A stretch of 25,355 nucleotides of DNA from JAICYJ01 sp045806525 (GCA_045806525.1 JBJMJD010000067.1:1-25355); one strand, 5' to 3'; shown: positions 16,484 to 24,793, counted from the first letter of the stretch. Translations and numbers: made by a program. The notes: generated by a model not told the origin, from the letters alone.

Positions 16484-16498
16484 CTTGTTTTTCACAAG
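16484..16498. promoter_or_regulatory. inverted repeat (candidate operator) at the transporter promoter
   Basis: CTTGT-TTTTC-ACAAG is a perfect 5-bp inverted repeat with a five-base spacer. It overlaps the proposed -35 element of the binding-protein gene, the right place for a repressor site. No regulator gene is in the window to assign to it. Confidence 0.35.
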
Positions 16499-16513
16499 CG
16501 TGTCAGTCAGAAT
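16485..16513 (+). promoter_or_regulatory. putative sigma-70 promoter of the ABC operon
   Basis: TTGTTT (16485-16490) and CAGAAT (16508-16513) are separated by 17 bases. Both match the consensus at four or five of six positions in an otherwise GC-rich region. Transcription would begin near 16520, about 50 bases before the ATG at 16569. Confidence 0.5.
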
Positions 16514-16568
16514 CCGGAATTGTGCCCGGGGTTCCAGGCTGCAGCACTGCCGACGAAGGAGTATGGGG

Positions 16569-17961
16569 ATGAGGAACGTTGCAGGGTGCACGATCTGCGT
16601 GCTGTCGCTGATCGTGGCCGCAGGGTGCGGCTCGTCGAGCTCAGGCGGTTCCGGCGGGAAGACGCAGTCGGTCAACCAGTCGTTGCAGAAGAACGCGATC
16701 GGCCAGAAGCTCGACCTGAGCAAGCTCAGCCCCTCGATCCCGGATCCGTCCAGCCCGGTCACTCTCACGTATGAGACGTGGCAGGACTTCTCGAAGGGCG
16801 CACTGCCGGCCCTGGCCAAGCAGTTCCACCAGATTCATCCCAACATCACGATCAAGTTCCAGCCGGTCAACGCCGACTCGGCGCAGACCAAGCTGACTAC
16901 GCAGATTGCCGGAGGCAACCCGCCTGACGTCGCCTACGTGGACGACGGGACGGTCGGCTCGTTCGCACCGCGCGGCGCGATCGTGAACCTCGAGGACTAC
17001 ATGTCCAAGAGCGCGGCGACTCCCAAGAGCGACTACGTGCCAGCGTTCGCCAAGATGGTCTCCTACCAGGACCAGATGTACGGCGCACCGATCGACGGCG
17101 AGTCGACGGCGCTCTTCTATCGCACTGACGAGTTCCAGAAGGCGGGAATCTCGGGCCCGCCGAAAACGTGGGACGAACTGGTGGCGGACGCCAAGAAGCT
17201 GACCATCCCGGCGCAGAAGCAGTACGGCTACGCGCTGTTTGCGACCACCGGGGAGACGTCGTACTACTGGTACCCATTCCTGTACCAGGCGGGCGGCACG
17301 CAGACTACGTCAGACGACAAGACCGCCGCCTTCGATAGCGCTGCCGGGCAGAAGGCCGGACAGCTCTACGTGAGCCTGCGCAACTACTCGTCACCCGACC
17401 TGTGGGGCTCGGACTCGTGGACCGCCCGCACGACCTTCGCCACCGGCAAGACCGCCATGTACATGGCGGGTGCGTGGTTCGCCGGTGAGATGCAGAACAG
17501 CTTCAAGAACCAGATCGGGAACAACTGGGCGGTCGCGCCGCTCCCGACAGAGACGGCCGGCAGTCCCTGCGCGACCACAATCGCCGGAGACGCGCTGGTG
17601 ATCCCGTCGGCAGGCAAGAACCACGACGCTGCCTGGAAGTGGATCGAGTTCCTCTCGGCGCCGCAGAACATGGCGCTGCTGAACCTGGGAACGAAGAAGA
17701 ACCCCACGACGCTTCTGCCGCCGCGGACTTCGCTTCTGAACAATCCCGCGACCTTCAAGTCCAATCCCATCCTGAAGCCGTTCGCCGCCAACATGAAGTG
17801 CGGCATCACCGACCTCAGCCAGAACCCGAACTGGGGCCAGGTCGACTCCGGGCCGCTCTCCGACGCGCTGGCACACGGCATCTACGGCAAGGGCAACATC
17901 GACTCCGAGCTGCAGTCGGCCGCGCAGCAGGCGAACACGCTCCTGCAGAAGCCGTCCTGAT
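16569..17961 (+). CDS. extracellular sugar-binding lipoprotein of a CUT1 ABC transporter
   Basis: This solute-binding protein of about 463 residues has a short lipoprotein signal (MRNVAGCTICVLSLIVAAGC) ending in a Cys that would be lipidated, followed by a Ser/Gly-rich linker. The lipobox is slightly off consensus, with Ala at -3. The mature part fits family 1 sugar-binding proteins: VTLTYETWQDFSKGALPALAKQFHQ, ITIKFQPVNAD, GGNPPDVAYVDDG, and a hinge/ligand region with TWDELVADAKKLT and MYMAGAWFAGEMQ. Two ATGs are close together. AAGGAG at 16556-16561 is seven bases from the ATG at 16569 but only one base from that at 16563, so 16569 is chosen. It is followed by a hairpin and two permeases, the usual high-abundance binding-protein layout. 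The ligand is unknown; oligosaccharides are likely from the CUT1 class. Confidence 0.92.
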
Positions 17962-17983
17962 CGGATAGTGAGCAATCACGCAT

Positions 17984-18013
17984 AGCCTGGGGCCGCTCAG
18001 CCGGCCCCAGGCT
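17984..18013 (+). terminator. intercistronic hairpin between binding protein and permease genes
   Basis: A perfect 12-bp stem (AGCCTGGGGCCG at 17984-17995, CGGCCCCAGGCT at 18002-18013) with a six-base loop CTCAGC lies 23 bases after the binding-protein stop. The bases after it are TTTGACTCT, a weak T tract. This fits a partial terminator or 3'-stabilising structure that keeps binding-protein mRNA in excess over permease mRNA. Confidence 0.75.
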
Positions 18014-18028
18014 TTGACTCTGATAACC

Positions 18029-18964
18029 ATGGCAGTCGTCACCGCAGAACGTCCCGTTCGCCGCCGCCGCCGCCGAGGCATCCGCCGCATGCTGTTCGAG
18101 ATGCGCAAGGAGTGGTCGGCCTACGCGATGCTGGCGCCGTTCTTCGTCCTGCTCGGCATCTTCACGCTGTTTGCCGTCGGGTTCTCGCTGTACCTGAGCT
18201 TCCACCAGTGGGACATTCTGAACCCGCAGAAGCCCTATGTCGGCCTCGATAACTACCGGCAGCTGAGAAGCGACGCCTACTTCCGGCAGGCCGTCAGAAA
18301 CACCGCCTACTTCACCCTCGGAACGGTGCCGCTCTCGGTGGCGTTTGGCCTGGGAGTGGCGCTGCTGCTGAACCAGGCGATCCGCGGCCGCGCGGTGTTC
18401 CGCACGTTCTTCTATCTGCCCGTGGTGACGCCCTTGGTCGTCAGCGGGCTGATCTGGAAATGGGTGCTGAACGGTGATTTCGGGCTGCTGAACTACTACA
18501 TCGGGAAGATCGGTATTGCCCCGCAGCTGTGGCTGTCCGACCCGACGCTGGCGATGCCATCCGTGATCGCCATGTCGGTGTGGGCGACCGTGGGCTTCAC
18601 CATGCTCGTCTACCTCGCCGGGTTGCAGTCGATTCCGCAGGAGTACTACGAAGCGTCATCGGTTGACGGCGCCAGCGCCTGGCAGCAGTTCCGTTACGTC
18701 ACGGTGCCGCTGCTGGCGCCCAGCACCTTCTTCCTCGGGGTCTACCTGATCATCTCCTCGTTCCAGGTGTTTGACCAGATCTTCGTGATGACGGACGGCG
18801 GCCCACTGCGGGCCACCACCACTGTCGTGTACTACATCTGGCAGGCCGGGTTCCAGGACTTCACGATGGGTTATGCGTCGGCGATGGCGTACGCGTTGTT
18901 CGCAATCATCTTCGTGTTCACGATCATCCAGGTCGTGATGTACAGCCGGCGGACGGAGTACTGA
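18029..18964 (+). CDS. sugar ABC transporter permease, first (UgpA/LacF/MalF-like)
   Basis: This inner-membrane permease of 311 residues starts at ATG 18029; a TTG at 18014 is in frame but sits directly at the end of the hairpin. After a basic N-terminus (RPVRRRRRRG) there are about six membrane segments, the first at MLAPFFVLLGIFTLFAVGFSLYL. The cytoplasmic EAA loop, which docks the ATPase, is YYEASSVDGASAWQQF with the invariant Gly and ends in VTVPLLAP. Length and layout are normal for CUT1 permeases of this subfamily. The stop overlaps the next ATG by one base (TGATG), so the two permeases are coupled and will form a heterodimer. The coupling ATPase is most likely the MsmK-type gene at 11-12 kb. 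Confidence 0.93.
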   Translation: MAVVTAERPVRRRRRRGIRRMLFEMRKEWSAYAMLAPFFVLLGIFTLFAVGFSLYLSFHQWDILNPQKPYVGLDNYRQLRSDAYFRQAVRNTAYFTLGTVPLSVAFGLGVALLLNQAIRGRAVFRTFFYLPVVTPLVVSGLIWKWVLNGDFGLLNYYIGKIGIAPQLWLSDPTLAMPSVIAMSVWATVGFTMLVYLAGLQSIPQEYYEASSVDGASAWQQFRYVTVPLLAPSTFFLGVYLIISSFQVFDQIFVMTDGGPLRATTTVVYYIWQAGFQDFTMGYASAMAYALFAIIFVFTIIQVVMYSRRTEY

Positions 18965-19902
18965 TGGCAGTCGCACCGGTCGGAGAACGCGAATCGGGAA
19001 TCCCGGCGCCTGCGAAGCGCCGCCGTCGGCGTAGGCCGGGCCAGCCGCGGCCCTTGGGCCTGGTCATGATCTACGCGCTGCTGATCTTCGGATCGCTCAT
19101 CTTCATGGCGCCGTTTGCCTGGATGGTGTCAGCGTCGTTGAAAGACCTCCAGGACATCTTCACGTTCCCCCCGACCTGGATCCCGCCGCATCCGACGATC
19201 GACAACTACAAGAACTTCCTGGAGTCCCAGAACGTCGCCCGGTGGTTCATCAACTCCGCGTTCGTCACGCTGACCATCGTCTTCGTACAGACGATTCTCT
19301 GCGCGATGGCGGCCTACTGCTTCGCCAAGCGGACATTCCCCCTGCGGGACACGATCTTCCTGATCGGCCTCGGCACCATGGCGATCCCGGCCGCTGTGTT
19401 GCTCGTACCTAACTACCTGGTTCTGAAGCACATCCCGATGTTCGGCGGAAACGACATCATGGGCAACGGCGGCCACGGTTGGCTCGACTCATACTGGGGC
19501 TTGATCGTCCCCAACTTCATCAACATGTTCTCGATCTTCATGATGCGACAGTACATGCGAAGCATCCCGGACGAGCTCATCGACGCGGCCAAGGTCGACG
19601 GGGCCGGCCATCTCCGTGTCTTCGCCAAGGTCATCCTGCCGCTCTCCAAGCCGGTGCTCGCCGTCACCGCGATCTTCGCGTTCAACTTCTACTGGAACAA
19701 CTTCCAGACGCCCCTGATCATCATCTCGAGCCCCGACCACTACACGGTGCCGCTGGGGCTGGCGCAGTTCGTGATCAAGAACCGGACGGCCTGGGATCTG
19801 GTGATGGCGGGGTCGGTGCTGGCCACGCTGCCGGTGCTGATCGCCTTCCTGCTGTTCCAGCGCTACATCGTGCGCGGGATCGCAATCAGCGGCCTGAAGT
19901 GA
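18964..19902 (+). CDS. sugar ABC transporter permease, second (UgpE/LacG/MalG-like)
   Basis: This 312-residue permease has a proline- and arginine-rich cytoplasmic N-terminus (about residues 10-35), then LGLVMIYALLIFGSLIFMAPFAWMV as the first membrane segment and about five more. The EAA loop is ELIDAAKVDGAGHLRVFAKVILPLSKP, matching the family consensus with the conserved Asp-Gly-Ala. The MalG-type periplasmic region FPPTWIPPHPTIDNYKNFL follows the first segment. The ATG overlaps the previous stop by one base, and its own TGA overlaps the GTG of the GH13 gene by three bases. It partners with the first permease to form the translocation channel. Nothing is missing or unusual. Confidence 0.93.
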   Translation: MAVAPVGERESGIPAPAKRRRRRRPGQPRPLGLVMIYALLIFGSLIFMAPFAWMVSASLKDLQDIFTFPPTWIPPHPTIDNYKNFLESQNVARWFINSAFVTLTIVFVQTILCAMAAYCFAKRTFPLRDTIFLIGLGTMAIPAAVLLVPNYLVLKHIPMFGGNDIMGNGGHGWLDSYWGLIVPNFINMFSIFMMRQYMRSIPDELIDAAKVDGAGHLRVFAKVILPLSKPVLAVTAIFAFNFYWNNFQTPLIIISSPDHYTVPLGLAQFVIKNRTAWDLVMAGSVLATLPVLIAFLLFQRYIVRGIAISGLK

Positions 19903-21194
19903 CGCCCTCGGGGGTCGTCTACGGCGTGATCCCGCCGCGCTTCGGGACGCCGCCGCTGCGGGCGGTAGCCGACCGGCTCGGGTACCTGGCAGAGCTCGGG
20001 GTGGATGCGGTCTGGCTATCGCCGATCGCCGCCTGCCCGCCGGGCGACTTCGGGTACGCCGTGTGCGACGAGCTGACGATCAGGGCCGACTACGGTGACG
20101 AGGACGATCTCCGCAACCTTGTTCGTCGCGCCCATGCCGAGGGCATCCGCGTGCTGCTCGATCTGGTGCCGAATCACACCTCGCACCAGCACCCGTTCTT
20201 CATCGACGCCGCACGAGGCCCGGCGTCGCAGCACTACGACTGGTATGACCGAGACGCCGACGGACGGCCGACGCACTACTTCAACTGGACGCACCTACCC
20301 AACCTGAACTACGACAACGCCGAAGTGCGCGCGTATATGGATGGTGTGTTCAGCCACTGGATATCCGAGTTCGACGTGGACGGCTATCGCGTCGACGCGT
20401 GTTGGGGCGTGCAGCGGCGGCGGCCGGACTACTGGCCGGCGTGGAGCCGCATGCTGCGCGACCTGAAGCCGAACGTGCTCCTGATCGCGGAGGCGTCCGC
20501 CCGCGACGAATACTGGTACGAGAGCGGTTACGACGCCGCGTACGACTGGACCGACGACCTCGGTCAGTGGGCCTGGGACGACGTCTTCTCGGACCGCGAT
20601 CAAATCGCCGACCGGCTCGATCGCGCACTGGCCGCCGATCCTCGGCCCGGCCAGGTGTTCCGGTTCCTCGACAACAACGACACCGGAGCGCGGTTCATCA
20701 CCCGCCACGGGCCGGCGATGACGCGAGCGGCCGCCGCCCTGCTGCTGACGCTTCCGGGGATCCCGTGCATCTACACCGGCGAGGAGGTCGGCTCCGAGTA
20801 CGAGCCCTACGGGCCGCCGGGGGTCGTGGACTGGGACGGCGACCCGCATCGCCTTCGGGAGTGGTATCGATCGCTCTGCCACCTGCGCGCGGACCGGCCG
20901 GCGCTGCGCGCAAAGGGCTGGGCGCGAGCGGACATGACCCCCGACCGCGGCGACTGCTACGCCTACGTACGCCATGGCGGGGTGCAGGACGAGCCACTGC
21001 TTGTGGTGATGAACTTCGGGGAGGAGGAGGCTCGCTTGCAGATGACGCTGCCAGACCCGTTCGAGACGCTCGGCCGGGCGCCTGCGCTGGCCGACGTTCT
21101 GAACGACGAGGAGGTGCCCGGACCGGGGGCCGGCATCCCCATCTCTGCTGGCTCGGCCCGGGTGCTGGCAGTCCCCGCGGGGGAGCGGCGATGA
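19899..21194 (+). CDS. GH13 alpha-amylase-family glycoside hydrolase, cytoplasmic
   Basis: This 431-residue protein starts at GTG 19899, overlapping the permease stop as GTGA. Conserved GH13 regions are all present: I DLVPNHT (88-94), V LPNLNYDN (133-140), II GYRVDACW (162-169) with nucleophile Asp166, III LIAEAS (195-200) with acid/base Glu198, and IV FLDNND (256-261) with Asp261. In region IV the usual His before the last Asp is Asn260. There is no signal peptide, and the protein is short for the family, with only a small C-terminal beta domain. Co-transcription with the permeases suggests hydrolysis or transglycosylation of an imported alpha-glucoside, although the neighbouring enzymes point to xylose- or rhamnose-containing glycans. 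Its exact specificity (glucosidase, isomaltulase-like or other) cannot be read from the sequence. Confidence 0.88.
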   Translation: MTPSGVVYGVIPPRFGTPPLRAVADRLGYLAELGVDAVWLSPIAACPPGDFGYAVCDELTIRADYGDEDDLRNLVRRAHAEGIRVLLDLVPNHTSHQHPFFIDAARGPASQHYDWYDRDADGRPTHYFNWTHLPNLNYDNAEVRAYMDGVFSHWISEFDVDGYRVDACWGVQRRRPDYWPAWSRMLRDLKPNVLLIAEASARDEYWYESGYDAAYDWTDDLGQWAWDDVFSDRDQIADRLDRALAADPRPGQVFRFLDNNDTGARFITRHGPAMTRAAAALLLTLPGIPCIYTGEEVGSEYEPYGPPGVVDWDGDPHRLREWYRSLCHLRADRPALRAKGWARADMTPDRGDCYAYVRHGGVQDEPLLVVMNFGEEEARLQMTLPDPFETLGRAPALADVLNDEEVPGPGAGIPISAGSARVLAVPAGERR

Positions 21195-22186
21195 AGCAGG
21201 CCGTCCTCCGGGTGCCGGGCACCTTTGAGATCGTCGAGGTGCCGGTTCCTCAGATCGGCCCCGACGATGTGCTCGTGCGGGTGGCCGCCTGCGGCGTGTG
21301 CGCGTCCGAGCTGGATATGTACACCGGCCACACCGACCGGGGCTTTCCGATCCTGCCCGGCCACGAGGTCAGCGGCGTCGTCGAGCAGGTTGGGCGCTCG
21401 GTCGTGCGCCAGCGGCCCGGAGACCGGGTGGGAATCTGGGTGACTGAGGCAGGGTTTTCCGAATACGTCAGCGTGCACACCGACTTCGCGCTCCCGGCCG
21501 GAGACATGCCGCTCGAGCTGGCGCTGGCAGAACCGGTCGCCTGTGCGGTGAACGCGGTCGAGATCGCGGACGTGGGCCTGGGCGACGATGTGGCGATCGT
21601 GGGCGCGGGCTTCATGGGCGCGCTGGTCCTGAAGCTCGTGCTGCTGAAAGGCCCGCGGCGCGTGTTCGTCTCGGACACCAGGACGGAGGCGTTGGAGCGG
21701 GCCCGCGGGATCGGCGCGACCCACACGATCGACGCCCGAACCGAGTCGCTCGTGGACGTGGTGCGGGCGAACACCGATCGAGTCCCTGCGGGGACGTTCG
21801 GCGATGTCGACGAGCTCGATCAGGTCGGCGTCGACGTCATCTTTGAGGTCACGGGCATGCAGGCACCACTGAGCGAGGTCGGCGATGCCACGCGAATGGC
21901 CGGCACGGTCGTGATCGTGGGCTATCACCAAGGCGGCATCCGCGAGATCCCGCTCGGAAGCTGGAACTGGAAAGCGCTTCGGATCGTGAACGCGCACTTC
22001 CGCGAGGTGGCGACGATCATGCGCGGCATGCGCACAGGGATGCGACTGCTGACGTCGGGCCGGCTCGAGATCGGCGACCTGGTGACGCACCGCTTTGGCC
22101 TGGACGAGGTCGGCGACGCATTCCAGATCGCCGTCGACAAGCCGGTCGGATTCCTCAAGTCGACGGTCGTCATCGAAGGGCAGTAG
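21191..22186 (+). CDS. zinc-dependent medium-chain dehydrogenase (sorbitol/alcohol dehydrogenase-like)
   Basis: This 331-residue MDR enzyme starts at ATG 21191, overlapping the GH13 stop as ATGA with a GGGGGAG upstream. The catalytic zinc site is visible: Cys37 in ACGVCASELD, His58-Glu59 in LPGHEVSG, and Glu114 in LAEPVACAVNAV. The nucleotide-binding motif is VGAGFMG (137-143), followed by a VSDTR strand end whose Asp suggests NAD preference. The four-Cys structural zinc loop of classical alcohol dehydrogenases is absent, which explains the short length. It is the last gene of the transporter operon, so it probably oxidises a sugar or polyol released from the imported substrate. The exact substrate is not readable. 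Confidence 0.88.
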   Translation: MKQAVLRVPGTFEIVEVPVPQIGPDDVLVRVAACGVCASELDMYTGHTDRGFPILPGHEVSGVVEQVGRSVVRQRPGDRVGIWVTEAGFSEYVSVHTDFALPAGDMPLELALAEPVACAVNAVEIADVGLGDDVAIVGAGFMGALVLKLVLLKGPRRVFVSDTRTEALERARGIGATHTIDARTESLVDVVRANTDRVPAGTFGDVDELDQVGVDVIFEVTGMQAPLSEVGDATRMAGTVVIVGYHQGGIREIPLGSWNWKALRIVNAHFREVATIMRGMRTGMRLLTSGRLEIGDLVTHRFGLDEVGDAFQIAVDKPVGFLKSTVVIEGQ

Positions 22187-22438
22187 GCGTCCGTTAGCTG
22201 GCGCCGTGGCCAGAGCGGATGGCCATGCGACCGCTACGACGGCGAGCGGCGCCCACGGTCTGAGGCCAGGTCGACCCCCACGGCTGTTGGTGGTGCAGGC
22301 CGTACCCGGGCCGTGCGGATTTCGGTTGCGAGACACCTGCCTGCCCCAGGGTCGGCGGTACCGCCGACCGGCAATCCTTGACGCATCCCGCCGCGGCAGA
22401 ACCGCCCCGGCTCTCACCGTCTCTAAGGAGTTTTCGCG
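22187..22438. other. 252-bp intergenic region before the MMPL gene
   Basis: This is the longest gap between genes in the window. No credible ORF or RNA gene was found. It holds a 20-bp palindrome (22350-22369) and the Shine-Dalgarno sequence AAGGAG (22425-22430). A TTGACG at 22378-22383 resembles a -35 box but has no matching -10 at 16-18 bases. Confidence 0.6.
22350..22369. promoter_or_regulatory. perfect 20-bp palindrome, candidate operator of the MMPL gene
   Basis: The sequence GGTCGGCGGTACCGCCGACC equals its own reverse complement over all 20 bases with no spacer. It ends 69 bases before the MMPL start and just upstream of a TTGACG (22378-22383). Size and symmetry fit a TetR-type repressor site controlling an exporter. 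No such regulator lies in the window. Confidence 0.5.
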
Positions 22439-24655
22439 ATGCGTACGATCGATACCCCGAAAGGTCTTGCGGCCCGGCTCGGTGGTTGGAGCGCGCGCCA
22501 CAAGAAGTCCGTTCTCGCCGGCTGGTTTGTGTTTGTGGCACTGGCGATCTTGGTCAGTATGTTCGTTCCGGCCAACAAGCTGACGAAGGCCGATCAGTTC
22601 ACCGGCGAGTCCGGGCGGGCTGAGAAGACGCTCGAGTCGAGCTTCCCCAAGCCCGCCAGCGAGATGGTGCTGATCCACAGCAGTTCGCTGACAACCGACG
22701 ACGCCGCGTTTGCGCGCGGCATCAGCCAGACGGCGGCCGGCTTCGCCGCGCTGCCGGTGGTCGATCATCTGCGAGCTCCCGGTCGCGGCGACGGCACCGG
22801 CCTGGTGTCGGAGGACCGGCACTCGGCGCTGATCACGTTCACCATCAAGGGCGACGCCGACACCGCCTCGAACCGGATCGCACCGGTGGTCGCTGCCGTC
22901 AAGGACGCCCAGCAAGCCAACCCCGTGCTGCGCATCGAGGAGTTCGGCGACGCAACCTCGGGCGCCCAGCTCGACAAGAAGGTGCAGAGCGATCTGCACA
23001 AGGCCGAGACGATGTCGCTTCCGATCACGCTGCTGATCCTGCTGATCGCGTTCGGCGCGATCGTGGCGGCGGGCGTGCCGGTGCTGCTGGCGATCTCGGC
23101 CGTGCTGGCCACGATCGGCCTGGTCTCGATCCCGAGCCAGATCTTCCCGATCGACGACAACGCCTCGATCGTGATCACGCTGATCGGGATGGCGGTCGGT
23201 GTCGACTACTCGCTGTTCTACCTCAAGCGCGAGCGCGAGGAGCGGGCGGCCGGCCACGACCAGCAGACCGCGCTGGCGATCGCCTCGGCCACCTCTGGCC
23301 GCGCCATCCTGGTGTCGGGCTTCACCGTGATGGTGGCCATGGCCGGCCAGTTCCTGACCGGCGACAAGGGCTCGACCTCGTTCGCGGTGGGCACCATAAT
23401 GGTGGTCGCCGTGGCCATGCTGGGCTCGCTGACGGCGCTTCCGGCCACGCTCGCCCTGCTCGGCAGGCACGTCGACAAGGGCCGCATCCGGGTGCCCTTC
23501 CGACAGCGGGCCGCCCGCCGCCAGGAGTCCCGCATCTGGGGCGCCATTCTGACGCGCGTGCTGCGCCGGCCGGCCATGGCTGCCGCCCTCTCGCTGGCGA
23601 TCCTGCTGGCGATCGCATCGCCGGCGCTGCACTTCCGCGTTCACAACACCGGCATCAACGACCTGCCGCCGGGGCTGCCCGGGATCGCCGTGCTCAAGCA
23701 CGTCGAGAAGGCGTTCCCGAGCACCGATACGCCCGCCACGGTCGTGATCACGGCGGACGACACCCGCGACCCGGCCCTTCGCTCGGCGATCACCGATCTC
23801 GAGCAGCGGGCGGTCGCAAGCGGCGCCGTGCATCAGCCGATCGACCTCACCCGGGACTCGACCGGCACCGTCGCGGTGCTCTCGATGCCACTCGCCGGCG
23901 ACGGCACCGACTCGGCCTCGAAGCAGGCGCTGACGACCCTGCACGACCGGCTGATCCCAGCCACGTTGGGGACCGTCGACAACGTCGGTGTCAACATCAG
24001 CGGCCAGACCGCAATCGACCGCGACCAGAGCACGATGCTGTCACGCAACACGCCGCTGGTGTTCGGCTTCGTGCTGACGCTGGCGTTCGTGCTGCTGATG
24101 GTCACGTTCCGGTCGATCGTGATCCCGATCAAGGCGATCATCCTCAACCTGCTGTCCGTGGCCGCTGCCTACGGCGTGCTGGTGGCGGTGTTCCAGGATG
24201 GCCACGGCTCATCGCTGCTGGGCTTCACGCCCACCGGCGGCGTCGCACCATGGCTACCGCTGTTCCTGTTCGTGATCCTGTTCGGCCTATCGATGGACTA
24301 CCACGTGTTCATCCTCAGCCGCATCAAGGAGCTCGTCGACGGCGGCATGTCAACCGAGGACGCCGTCTCGGAGGGCATCAAGAGCACAGCCGGCACCGTC
24401 ACCAGCGCGGCGCTGGTGATGGTCGGGGTGTTCTCGATCTTCATGACGCTCAGCATCGTCGACCTGAAGGAGTTCGGGGTCGGCCTGGCCGCGGCGGTGC
24501 TGATCGACGCCACCATCATCCGCGGCATCCTGCTTCCCGCCAGCATGCAACTGCTGGGCGACTGGAACTGGTACCTGCCCAAGCCGCTGCGCTGGCTGCC
24601 ACGATTCCAGATCGAGGCCGCTCCCCGAACGGTGGTGGAAACCTCCGGCGACTGA
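22439..24655 (+). CDS. MMPL-family (RND superfamily) membrane transporter
   Basis: This 738-residue protein has the MMPL two-fold repeat: a membrane segment at about 25-43 (LAGWFVFVALAILVSMFV), a periplasmic loop, then a five-helix bundle, and the same layout again from about residue 375. The hallmark GMAVGVDYSLFYLKREREER (about 250-269) is matched in the second half by LFGLSMDYHVFILSRIKE. The Asp-Tyr pairs are the proton-relay positions of this family. Members export lipids, siderophores or drugs using the proton gradient. Length and C-terminus are typical of the short actinobacterial forms. The ATG is preceded by AAGGAG with eight bases between. It is separated from the sugar operon by 252 bases and is probably an independent unit; its cargo is unknown. 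Confidence 0.93.
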   Translation: MRTIDTPKGLAARLGGWSARHKKSVLAGWFVFVALAILVSMFVPANKLTKADQFTGESGRAEKTLESSFPKPASEMVLIHSSSLTTDDAAFARGISQTAAGFAALPVVDHLRAPGRGDGTGLVSEDRHSALITFTIKGDADTASNRIAPVVAAVKDAQQANPVLRIEEFGDATSGAQLDKKVQSDLHKAETMSLPITLLILLIAFGAIVAAGVPVLLAISAVLATIGLVSIPSQIFPIDDNASIVITLIGMAVGVDYSLFYLKREREERAAGHDQQTALAIASATSGRAILVSGFTVMVAMAGQFLTGDKGSTSFAVGTIMVVAVAMLGSLTALPATLALLGRHVDKGRIRVPFRQRAARRQESRIWGAILTRVLRRPAMAAALSLAILLAIASPALHFRVHNTGINDLPPGLPGIAVLKHVEKAFPSTDTPATVVITADDTRDPALRSAITDLEQRAVASGAVHQPIDLTRDSTGTVAVLSMPLAGDGTDSASKQALTTLHDRLIPATLGTVDNVGVNISGQTAIDRDQSTMLSRNTPLVFGFVLTLAFVLLMVTFRSIVIPIKAIILNLLSVAAAYGVLVAVFQDGHGSSLLGFTPTGGVAPWLPLFLFVILFGLSMDYHVFILSRIKELVDGGMSTEDAVSEGIKSTAGTVTSAALVMVGVFSIFMTLSIVDLKEFGVGLAAAVLIDATIIRGILLPASMQLLGDWNWYLPKPLRWLPRFQIEAAPRTVVETSGD

Positions 24656-24670
24656 CACCCACACGCCCCT

Positions 24671-24719
24671 CCCATGACCTCGAGCGGCCCGCCACCAGGC
24701 GGGCCGCTCGGCGCATGGG
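24671..24719 (+). terminator. strong bipartite hairpin terminator after the MMPL gene
   Basis: A 13-bp perfect stem (CGAGCGGCCCGCC at 24681-24693, GGCGGGCCGCTCG at 24698-24710) encloses the loop ACCA. Outside it, CCCATG (24671-24676) pairs with CATGGG (24714-24719) across a small internal loop. A short T-containing run, GTAGTTTCGTT, follows. It separates the MMPL gene from the convergent gene at the right edge. Confidence 0.8.
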
Positions 24720-24793
24720 GTAGTTTCGTTACACCTCCAGGACCGCGCCGGGTGCGATGCCTGCAGCAACGAGGTGTGCGGCCCGCGGTTGCA

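Noticed and set aside
16563..16565. First ATG of the binding-protein gene
   Set aside because: It is only one base from the AAGGAG site; the ATG at 16569 has an ideal seven-base spacing.
18014..18028. TTG start for the first permease
   Set aside because: It directly abuts the 12-bp hairpin stem, where ribosome binding would be blocked; ATG 18029 is more plausible.
20399..21190. Upstream extension of the dehydrogenase gene
   Set aside because: This stretch overlaps the catalytic region of the GH13 gene in another frame. The ATG at 21191 in an ATGA overlap is the natural start.
22378..22383. TTGACG as a -35 promoter element for the MMPL gene
   Set aside because: No -10-like hexamer occurs 16-18 bases downstream, only GC-rich sequence.
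20963..23944. 993-codon minus-strand open frame spanning two genes
   Set aside because: It lies antisense to the end of the GH13 gene, the dehydrogenase and most of the MMPL gene, all of which have strong motifs. It has low-complexity Arg/His/Gly composition.
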